Below, in pieces: positions 33,231 to 39,075 of a DNA stretch of 39,075 bases (positions within the stretch are counted from its first letter, which is position 1; each line of letters starts with the position of its first letter). The stretch comes from Nonomuraea basaltis (GTDB lineage: Bacteria; Actinomycetota; Actinomycetes; Streptosporangiales; Streptosporangiaceae), in the NCBI RefSeq assembly GCF_005893125.1, contig NZ_VCJS01000115.1:1-39075 (forward strand), written 5' to 3'. The notes under the pieces were generated by a model. That model saw only the letters and a list, made by a program, of their open reading frames with translations. It was not told the origin of the DNA and did no database searches. Both the position numbers and the translations under genes were made by a program.

Positions 33231-33487
33231 TACGACGCCGGTGTGCTCGAGGTGCTCGGCTTCGCGGCCGGGGGCTTGCTCTTGACCGGCCGCATGGCCG
33301 CCTGGACGGACGCGAAGTCGGACGGGTTGGCGTCCTTGACGTAACCGGCGGAGACGAGGCGGTGCGCCTGCTCGCGGTGCAGCGCCAGCTCCGCACCGAC
33401 CGGGTGCTCCGCCTCCTCGATGCCGAGCTGACGGCACGTGTGAACGCCGATCGGGTGGGCGAGCGTGATCTTGACCATGTCACTCAT
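33230..33487 (-). CDS. small head-tail region protein of unknown role
   Basis: The product has 85 residues. The N-terminal 55 (MVKITLAHPIGVHTCRQLGI, VGAELALHREQAHRLVSAG) match the general pattern of small proteins found between capsid and tail genes in actinophages. The rest is a Pro/Ser/Lys tail. No clear ribosome binding site. Upstream, where head genes should follow, the phage sequence ends after a copy of the intergenic motif. Confidence 0.6.
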   Translation of the reverse strand: MSDMVKITLAHPIGVHTCRQLGIEEAEHPVGAELALHREQAHRLVSAGYVKDANPSDFASVQAAMRPVKSKPPAAKPSTSSTPAS

Positions 33488-33513
33488 GCCGCGGAGGATG
33501 ACGGTCGGGCGTG

Positions 33514-33523
33514 GCTAGCGTCT
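33514..33523 (-). promoter_or_regulatory. phage intergenic motif, copy 8
   Basis: The coding strand reads AGACGCTAGC, 26 bases upstream of the ATG at 33487, inside GGGCG and CGCCC arms. It is the last recognisable phage-type sequence before the patchwork region. Confidence 0.5.
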
Positions 33524-33738
33524 CCGCCCGATGCGCTATCCCGCTGTAGCGCCCGCAGGTCCTGGCCTCCACGGTGAGCTGATGGACGGCCCCTTCGTTC
33601 TGTCGGAGCCTTCCGCTATGGTCGAGCCGTAGGCCGGTCGCGGCCGACAAGCATCCAGGCCGATCCCCTCGGCCACGACCCGCTACGGCGGGGAGAAGTG
33701 GCAGTTCCTTCGGGAGCTGAGCATCGAAACGCATTGAC

Positions 33739-33763
33739 GCCGCACGCCCTGATGACGTGCGGC
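33739..33763 (+). promoter_or_regulatory. stem-loop in the leader of the gene at 33794
   Basis: Arms GCCGCACG and CGTGCGGC (8 bp, perfect) enclose a 9-base loop, 31 bases before the ATG at 33794. It could be a leader hairpin or an operator. The rest of 33524-33738 shows nothing recognisable. Confidence 0.4.
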
Positions 33764-33793
33764 ACCTCCGTCACGCTCAAGGAGCAATGCACG

Positions 33794-34318
33794 ATGCCCG
33801 AAGACACACCCAAGACCCTGCCGCCAGCCGAGATCTGGGGCCGCGTCGCCATGCTGATGGCCCGCAACCTTCCGAAGGGCTTCAACCAGGACAAGGCGCT
33901 CGGCATGTGGGAGGCCAATCCCCAGGCCGCGTTCATCTTCCTGGGGCGTAATGTCCGATGGTCGCGCCCCAAGCCCACGCAGATAGGCGAGGGCGAGTGG
34001 CGCACTCTCCCCGAGACCCGTGACCGGCTCGCAAGGCCGCGGCGAACGTGCCTGCCTACCGACGAGGACCAGTGCAGCGAACTGCTGGCGCAGCTCGACA
34101 CCAAGGACGCCCCGCCTCCCCGCGCAATGACCACCCTCGAAAGGGAGCAGTTCTGGCGCGGTACGTTTGCGGTCGATGCCAGCATATTTTTTTGTTGTTG
34201 TGCTTGCTTTTGTTTGTTTTTTTTGCCCCCAATCCGACATCTCCCCCGTCACTGTCCACAACCGCCAAGCCAAACCTACGGTTCTTTCCCCGCTGGTGGG
34301 AGCACATGGGAGCGGTGA
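33794..34318 (+). CDS. hypothetical protein, C-terminus probably disrupted
   Basis: Start ATG 33794 is well supported by AAGGAG 9 bases upstream. The first 130 residues look like a soluble protein (LPPAEIWGRVAMLMARNLPK, GFNQDKALGMWEANPQAAF). From about residue 131 the frame enters the T-rich tract and reads SIFFCCCACFCLFFLPP, then unrelated sequence to residue 174. The native C-terminus has therefore probably been lost or replaced. No family recognised. Confidence 0.5.
   Translation: MPEDTPKTLPPAEIWGRVAMLMARNLPKGFNQDKALGMWEANPQAAFIFLGRNVRWSRPKPTQIGEGEWRTLPETRDRLARPRRTCLPTDEDQCSELLAQLDTKDAPPPRAMTTLEREQFWRGTFAVDASIFFCCCACFCLFFLPPIRHLPRHCPQPPSQTYGSFPAGGSTWER
34183..34224. repeat. T-rich low-complexity tract
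   Basis: Forty-two bases made almost only of T and G, with runs of seven and eight T and repeats of TTG/TTTG, in a genome of otherwise about 70% GC. It lies inside the end of the gene at 33794. It may mark a junction or a non-host insertion; I see no further structure. Confidence 0.7.
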
Positions 34319-34389
34319 TTACCGCGACCACGCCCAGAAGATGAGTGGAGCTGTACCGGCGCGACAAGAAGGGGCTCTGCGAGGCGGAC

Positions 34390-34427
34390 GATGACGTCCC
34401 GTCGAGTGGCGCAATCCCGTGCCGGCT
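34390..34427 (+). repeat. 38-bp direct repeat, copy A
   Basis: It differs from copy B at 34992-35030 by two substitutions and one inserted base. Both begin GATGACGTCCCG and contain CGAGTGGCGCAATC. The copies are about 600 bp apart and flank the DUF4240-like gene. An 11-base inverted match to its start (GATGACGTCCC) lies near 35113-35123. Confidence 0.8.
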
Positions 34428-34469
34428 CATGCGAACCGAAGCCTGGGACGTCCTCGCGTTCTCGCCGAC

Positions 34470-34916
34470 TCACGCCGTGGTGGGTCCTTCGAGTCGCGCC
34501 GAGCGGCAGGATGGATGATCGTCGAAGGACTGGCCGGGTGGAGGGTCTTCCCGGAAACGGACGGGTGCGTTATAGCGCTGACGGTAAACGAGGCTCACGA
34601 GGCCGGTCCACGGTGAAACGGTGGCACCGAGGGGAAGCTCAGGAGGTATCTTCGCCGGCTGCATCATGATGTCTTCGTAGTAGCCCAGCCCCTGAGCGAC
34701 GACCCACTGGGCGAGGTCATCGACATAATCCTCGGTGCGGGGCGGCGACACGTACCTGAGGAACTCCTCGTCCTTCAGGTCGGCAGCGCACTCCTCGTAC
34801 GTCCAATAGAACTCGACGAGATCATGCTCGGACATGCCGTCAATCCGGCGGGCGAGTTCGTCAGGATCGCCCAGGCCCACATCGATCAGCTTCCAGAATG
34901 TCATCCAGTACGCCAT
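34470..34916 (-). CDS. DUF4240-like protein
   Basis: The product has 148 residues. It opens MAYWMTFWKLIDVGLGDPDE and has MSEHDLVEFYWTYEECAADL and DDLAQWVVAQGLGYYEDIMM, the FW.LID and F..WL..QG pattern of DUF4240, a soluble family often found near SMI1/SUKH-type and toxin-immunity genes. Function unknown. The last 40 residues (after ELPLGATVSPW) diverge and may be replaced. A GAGG site lies 5 bases before the ATG at 34916. Repeat copy B lies about 76 bases upstream of the start. Confidence 0.65.
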   Translation of the reverse strand: MAYWMTFWKLIDVGLGDPDELARRIDGMSEHDLVEFYWTYEECAADLKDEEFLRYVSPPRTEDYVDDLAQWVVAQGLGYYEDIMMQPAKIPPELPLGATVSPWTGLVSLVYRQRYNAPVRFREDPPPGQSFDDHPSCRSARLEGPTTA

Positions 34917-34991
34917 GTCATCCTCAGGCTACCGGCCGAACCGGTCTCTGAGAGATCCCAGGGTGAAGCGCTCCCGTTGGAGTTTTGCTCA

Positions 34992-35030
34992 GATGACGTC
35001 CCGCCGAGTGGCGCAATCTCGTGCCGAGCT
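34992..35030 (+). repeat. 39-bp direct repeat, copy B
   Basis: Partner of copy A at 34390-34427. It stands in the 321-base gap between the DUF4240-like gene and the GntR gene, in the upstream region of the former. The gap otherwise holds the terminator at 35168 and nothing else I recognise. Confidence 0.8.
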
Positions 35031-35167
35031 GAAAGATCCAAGACGCCTTCGATGCCAGGTGATCAGCACTGAATGCGCTCGCAAAGATCGCCAGAAACTA
35101 CACCACTCCAGGGGACGTCATCGCATGCCCCACGCAGGATGGTTAGGATCATCAGCCCTCGATGGCT

Positions 35168-35197
35168 GACGAGCCCCGCCTCGGCGGGGCTCTCGTC
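35168..35197 (-). terminator. stem-loop terminator after the GntR gene
   Basis: Arms GAGCCCCGCC and GGCGGGGCTC with a 2-base spacer, extended by GACGA/TCGTC with a small bulge, lie 41 bases past the GntR stop. It can stop transcription from either side. Confidence 0.75.
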
Positions 35198-35237
35198 ATT
35201 CCCGACCTGATCGCCCGCCCTCACAGTGGGGCGAGTC

Positions 35238-36014
35238 TCAGGCCGTCCCTTCCCACTCCAGGAAGTTCCGGTCACCGGCCAGCAGCCACACCCGTACCAG
35301 CACGGGATGCCCTTCACGGTCGCGCAACGCCGCCACATGCTCCAGGACAGGAGTCTCCGGGCTCACGCCAAGCAGCTCCTGCTGCTCGGGCGTGGGCGGG
35401 TAGGCGCGCACCTGCACGCGCGACCGCACCACCGCCAACCCGGCCCGGCCGAGCAGCACCACATCGTCCTCTTCCAGCGGCGCCGCCCTGCCGAGCTCTG
35501 GTACAGCCGAGACGGCCCGGCCGGAGTAGTACGACGACGTCACCGCGCCTGCCACGACCCGCCGGCACACGACGTCGTCGTCCTCCGGCATGAGCTGGGC
35601 CACCCGGCCGGACGGGACCACGGTGCTCACCGACACCGCGGCGCCGAATTCCCGCCCGCCGCCAATCGCCGTCAGCGTGGCGTTGATCGGCTGCGGATCC
35701 CACAAACGCACCACATAGCCAGCTTGCGGCCTCGCCTCAAGCAGCCCTTCCGTTTTCAACGCGAGCAGGGCCGTGCGGGCTGGCGTGCGGGAGACGCCGT
35801 ACTGCTCCGCAATCGCCTCCTCGGACGGCAACTGATCCCCCGGGCGCAATTCACGGCCTATCCGCTGGCGTAGGTCAGCAGCAATCCGTTTCGCCATATC
35901 TCCGCGCCCGGCGTTCGCCACCAGGTCCTCCCCCCACCGCCGCGCGTTCAGCGCAATGGCCGCCGCCGGGTTACGTGCATCTGTCCGGGCCATCGTGCCC
36001 GCTCCAGTTGACAT
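35238..36014 (-). CDS. GntR-family (HutC/UTRA) transcriptional repressor
   Basis: The product has 258 residues. An Ala/Arg-rich N-terminal segment is followed by the GntR winged helix (about 38-103: MAKRIAADLRQRIGRELRPG, LPSEEAIAEQYGVSRTPART). A UTRA-type effector domain follows, ending HPVLVRVWLLAGDRNFLEWEG. ATG 36014 has GGGGGAG 6 bases upstream; TTG at 36020 is the alternative. It is transcribed away from the small-protein/Tra operon. The gap between holds a 31-bp palindrome, so it very probably represses itself and that operon. GntR repressors of this kind (KorSA of pSAM2 and relatives) control transfer genes in actinomycete plasmids and integrative elements. Confidence 0.9.
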   Translation of the reverse strand: MSTGAGTMARTDARNPAAAIALNARRWGEDLVANAGRGDMAKRIAADLRQRIGRELRPGDQLPSEEAIAEQYGVSRTPARTALLALKTEGLLEARPQAGYVVRLWDPQPINATLTAIGGGREFGAAVSVSTVVPSGRVAQLMPEDDDVVCRRVVAGAVTSSYYSGRAVSAVPELGRAAPLEEDDVVLLGRAGLAVVRSRVQVRAYPPTPEQQELLGVSPETPVLEHVAALRDREGHPVLVRVWLLAGDRNFLEWEGTA

Positions 36015-36035
36015 CCTCAACTCCCCCGATCTACG

Positions 36036-36066
36036 TTAGTCGTACTAGTACTACTAGTACCACTAA
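36036..36066. promoter_or_regulatory. palindromic GntR operator
   Basis: A perfect palindrome with 9-bp arms (GTACTAGTA and TACTAGTAC) around a single C at 36051 is extended outward by TTAGT and ACTAA after one mismatch on each side, so 14 of 15 positions pair. It lies 22 bases before the GntR start and 25 bases before the GTG at 36092. Its AT-rich sequence stands out. HutC-type GntR proteins bind GT-N-TA-N-AC-like sites, which this contains. Confidence 0.8.
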
Positions 36067-36091
36067 TCCTTATCCGAGGAAAGGACGCGAC

Positions 36092-36292
36092 GTGCCACTC
36101 ATCAGGCGGAACCGCAGAAACGCGGACCAGGCCGAGACCGCCCCGGAACGGGTGTGCTTCGACGGCATCTCCGCCACGGTGATCGAGCGCACGACCGACT
36201 TCGTGACCGTCAAGCTCGACGACGGCACCCAGCCCAGCGTCCGCCCTCACAAGGTCACGACCTGCACCTGCGGCGGGAGGGGCTGCAAATGA
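36092..36292 (+). CDS. small protein with Cys cluster, first gene of Tra operon
   Basis: The product has 66 residues with a GTG start preceded by AGGAAAGGA. It has a basic N-terminus, then a small beta unit (RVCFDGISATVIERTTDFVT, VKLDDGTQPSVRPHKV), and ends CTCGGRGCK. The end cysteines may bind a metal. Function unknown. Its stop overlaps the next ATG (ATGA), so it is coupled to the membrane protein downstream and lies under the GntR operator. Confidence 0.7.
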   Translation: MPLIRRNRRNADQAETAPERVCFDGISATVIERTTDFVTVKLDDGTQPSVRPHKVTTCTCGGRGCK

Positions 36293-36681
36293 ACCTGATC
36301 ATGGACGCGCTCTGGTGGATGGGCCTGGTATGTGTGCCGGCCAGCATCATCAGCCGCGCCACCTGGGACGGGCAGCACCAGCACCCCACTCCCGCCGACC
36401 GCTGGAACGACCGGAACCACACCCCCTGGCCGGCCACCTGGACCCGCCGGGCCCTCCGCGTCGCCTACCACCTCGGCCGCGCCCTCGGCTGGGCCCTCCT
36501 CCTGCTCCTCTGGATCGCCATCGGGCTCACACTCGCCGCGCTCGAACTCGGCGGCGAAACCTGCAAGACCCTCGCCTACACCGTCGCCGCCCTCGCCCTG
36601 GCACTCGCCTACCTCGTCGAGCACGCCAAGCGGCTGATGACCGGCCCCACCCCCGCCAACGCGCCCGCGCTCACCACCTGA
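36289..36681 (+). CDS. small membrane protein of the Tra operon
   Basis: The product has 130 residues. One hydrophobic segment lies at about 5-22 (MDALWWMGLVCVPASIISRA). A longer pair is at about 62-85 (ALGWALLLLLWIAIGLTLAA) and 95-112 (LAYTVAALALALAYLVEHA). A hydrophilic His/Pro/Trp-rich loop lies between. Small membrane proteins commonly sit before the translocase gene in actinomycete transfer operons. Specific role unknown. Confidence 0.7.
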   Translation: MNLIMDALWWMGLVCVPASIISRATWDGQHQHPTPADRWNDRNHTPWPATWTRRALRVAYHLGRALGWALLLLLWIAIGLTLAALELGGETCKTLAYTVAALALALAYLVEHAKRLMTGPTPANAPALTT

Positions 36682-36694
36682 AAAGGACCCCGCG

Positions 36695-36841
36695 ATGGAC
36701 CTCGGCCTCGGCTACCTCGACGTCACCCTCTTCACCCTCATCCAATGGCCGATCGGCTTCAAAGTTCCCTGGTGGGCGGTCGGTCTCGTAGTTCTCGCCC
36801 TCATCTTCTTCCTGACCAGACTCACCCAGTCCCGCGACTAA
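36695..36841 (+). CDS. 48-residue single-span membrane protein
   Basis: ATG 36695 has AAAAGGA 8 bases upstream. The product is MDLGLGYLDVTLFTLIQ..., with a membrane helix WWAVGLVVLALIFFLTRL and a short polar end. It ends TAA at 36839-36841, 35 bases before the translocase. The clear ribosome binding site and operon position make it a real gene despite its size. Confidence 0.65.
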   Translation: MDLGLGYLDVTLFTLIQWPIGFKVPWWAVGLVVLALIFFLTRLTQSRD

Positions 36842-36876
36842 CCCCTCCCCATCTCCGGTTCAGAAAGGAGTCACCC

Positions 36877-39056
36877 GTGTTCGGCAAGCCGCTCCAGGCC
36901 GCACTGCCGCCGGCCGCCGACGCTGGCCAGGCCGCACTCCCGGCCAAGCCCAAGCGCGGGCTGCTGGCGCGCGCTGCCCGAGCGGCCGCCTACCACCTCG
37001 TGTGGCGGCCCATCCGCTGGGAACTGCGCCGCATGTGGGCTCGCCGCGAGTTCCACATCCCCTGGACGGCCGCCGCCAGCATGTACGGCTACGCCACCAT
37101 CCACCACCTGGCGGGCGCCCCCTGGTGGATCACCCCCGCCGCAACCGCCGCAGCGGCCGCCGCCACCTACTGGTTCCTGTCCCGCCACGACGTCCTCCCC
37201 CTCACGCCCACAGTCGCGACCACCACCGCGGCCACGGCCGGAGCGTGGACGACCGCCGCCACGTTCACCCCGTTCGACCCCATCACCGCCACCTCGTGGA
37301 CGGCGCTCACCCTCGGCGGCATCGTGGCCTGGGGCTTCTCCTCGCCTGCCCGCCGCTGGCGGGCAGCCCGGATCCGCGTCCGCTACAGCTCCCGCCGCCT
37401 CCCCGGCGTGCTGGCCGCGATCAGCTTCGCCGGCGTCGTCGTCGCCGCCCGCCCCACCGTGAGCGGAACCGGCCGCACCGCCTACCCTCTGCGCCTCCCC
37501 GCAGGCATCACCAGACGCAAGCTGGAGAAGGCCATCCGCGAGATCGAGGCGGGCATGGACTGGGCCGAAGGGTCCGTCCGCGAGATCACCCACGACCCCA
37601 AGCACAGCGCCGCCTCCCGCGTCCTCCTCATCCACCACGAGGGCGGCATCAAGGCCCGCACGGTGAAGTTCGACCCACCCGAGATGCCGCGCTCGGTGTA
37701 TGACCGGCGCTGGATGGGTGTCACCGACCAGGGCGAGCCGTACTACACCACCCCGATCATCCAGGGGCACGGCGCGACCCACTCCATGGTGGGCGGCGCC
37801 ACTGGCTCCACCAAGTCCAACCTGCTGCGCCTGCGCGCCCTGCACGCCGCCCACACGCCCACCCTCATCTGGGTGATCGACCTCAAGAGCACCGGCAAGG
37901 CGTACGCCCACCTGCTCCCCCGGATCGACCGGATCGCCGTCACCGAGGAACAGGCCGCCGAGCTGATGGCCGACGCCGCGGCGATGGTCCCGCTCCGCGC
38001 CGAACTCCTCCTCCCCGAGCACAACCAGGTCCTGCCCGCCACCGAGGCGGACGGCGACGCAGGCTTCTGCGCCGTCGAGATCCTCGCCGACGAAATCCGC
38101 ACCATCTGGGCCAAGACCCGCCGCAGCGCAGCCCTGATCGTCGAGGACAGCAACAAGGTCACGTCCGAGGCCCGCGCCTTCCTCATCGGCGTGCACGCCG
38201 CCACCCAGTACTGGAACCAAGACTCCGCCCACCCCAAGCTGCTGGCCAACTTCACCGACGCGTTCGCCGGCCGCACCCGCTACGACTCCGACAGCCAGTT
38301 CCTGCTGCGCCGCTGGAACCGCTACAAGACCAGCGAACTCCCCAAGGGCGCGTACTACGTGCAGTCCAGCGGCAGCGAGGACCCCACCCTCATCTACACG
38401 CCGGAGGTGACCGACCTCATGCTCATGCAGACCGCCACCGAGACCGAGGCGCTCGCCCCCACCCTGGAAGCGTCCACCGCCGACCGGCTCCCGCACTACC
38501 GGAACCGGTGGGCGCACCTGCCCGACAATCTCCTCCAGTACGCGAGCGAGGCGCAGAAGCAGATGGTGCGCGAAGCCCGGATCCGGCTCGGCATGGAGCC
38601 CGCCCCCGGCGCCGAACTCGGCCGCGCAGCCGCGGCCGACGACAAGCCGCTCCGCCTGGTGGTGTCCGAGACCATCGACGAGACGACCGCGCTGCTGAGC
38701 GAGATCGCCGACCCGCACCTGCGGGCGCTCGCCGCCATCCACCTCTCCCCCGGCCTGATCTCCACGGCCGACTCCAACGCGGCCGCGCCGCGCAGCCGCC
38801 AATGGGCGAGCGAACGCCGCGCAATCTGGCGCGACGAGCTCAAGCTCGTCGCGCAGACCGAACGAGGGAAGTGGCGGCGAATCGTGGGGGAGCGCGACTT
38901 CATCGCCGGCGTCCTGGAAGCCGAGGAGACCATCCGGGCCAGACGCGGCACCGGCGCCGGAGGCGGGGGAGAGGCGACAGAGCCGGACCCCGAAGACACC
39001 CCTGATGACCTGCCCATACACCCCCTCCCAGGGGTGGCCCACCTGGACATACACCC
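36877..39056 (+). CDS. FtsK/SpoIIIE-type DNA translocase (Tra-like), 3' end missing
   Basis: The start is GTG 36877, with AAGGAG 6 bases upstream. The frame is open for about 726 codons to the adapter with no stop, so the C-terminus is lost. The N-terminal part has two hydrophobic segments (about 65-110 and 115-155). A conserved motor domain follows: LPAGITRRKLEKAI, the Walker A-like GATGSTKS (about 307-314), LIWVIDLKSTGKAYAHLL, a Walker B-type ALIVED, and GVHAATQYW with the later FAGRTRYDSDSQ of the FtsK motor. The protein belongs to the Tra/TraSA type that moves double-stranded DNA between mycelia. Walker A has Thr where Gly is usual before Lys. It ends the visible operon and may continue into spread or replication genes. 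Confidence 0.85.
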
Positions 39057-39075
39057 CTGTCTCTTATACAAATCT
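39057..39075 (+). other. Nextera/Tn5 mosaic-end remnant (library adapter)
   Basis: CTGTCTCTTATACAAATCT matches the Nextera mosaic end at 18 of 19 bases, in the orientation opposite to the left end. The right border is therefore an adapter read-through, and the Tra gene is cut here artificially. Confidence 0.97.

Noticed and set aside
34056..34430. Minus strand frame under repeat copy A, considered as a second DUF4240-like gene
   Set aside because: Its translation has no similarity to the DUF4240-like protein and runs through the T-rich tract.
36871..39054. 727-residue minus strand open frame opposite the Tra gene
   Set aside because: Gly/Val/Arg-rich composition with no motifs; the + strand has a ribosome binding site and FtsK motor motifs.

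Overview
The window is a high-GC actinobacterial contig. GTG starts, G-rich ribosome binding sites, U-tract-free stem terminators and the protein families suggest a Streptosporangiales- or Streptomycetales-like host, but the sequence alone cannot fix the genus. Both ends are remnants of the Nextera/Tn5 mosaic end (1-17 and 39057-39075). The edges are therefore library artefacts, and the first and last genes are cut by them.

Layout. (a) 20-487: 3' end of a + strand gene of unknown function. (b) 654-1408: two small membrane proteins of holin and holin-accessory type. (c) 1593-2580: two passenger genes, a VOC/glyoxalase-fold protein and a small secreted protein. (d) 2755-16998, minus strand: a long-tailed (siphovirus-type) tail operon. 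In order of transcription it holds the tail assembly chaperones with a programmed -1 frameshift, a 1640-residue tape measure protein, two paralogous distal-tail-like proteins carrying fibronectin type III (Fn3) arrays, a Gp37-like Fn3 tail protein and a small coiled-coil tail protein. (e) About 17.1-30.6 kb: a non-phage block inside that operon. It holds a 5'-truncated regulator, a decayed serine resolvase, two small genes, a secreted sialidase/lectin, a SUKH immunity protein, a 1940-residue secreted protein ending in a DNA/RNA nuclease domain, a two-component system and a small + strand gene. (f) 30593-33487: the start of the tail operon, with an HNH nuclease, major tail protein, tail terminator and a small connector-type protein. 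(g) 33.5-35.2 kb: a patchwork with a small + strand gene, a T-rich tract, a DUF4240-like gene and two near-identical 38-39 bp direct repeats. (h) 35238-39056: a GntR repressor facing a + strand operon of three small proteins and an FtsK/Tra-type DNA translocase, as in actinomycete integrative conjugative elements.

How it works together. The tail genes make one late unit, and most of their gaps carry a shared short motif around ACGSTAGC on the coding strand. No terminase, portal, capsid or endolysin is visible. The right arm looks like a conjugation or maintenance module controlled by GntR through a 31-bp palindrome. The most interesting cargo is the toxin, SUKH immunity and sialidase/lectin set, whose genes overlap and which lies just downstream of its own two-component system. 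I read it as a candidate secreted polymorphic-toxin locus inserted in a tail operon. The insertion needs a check against misassembly.
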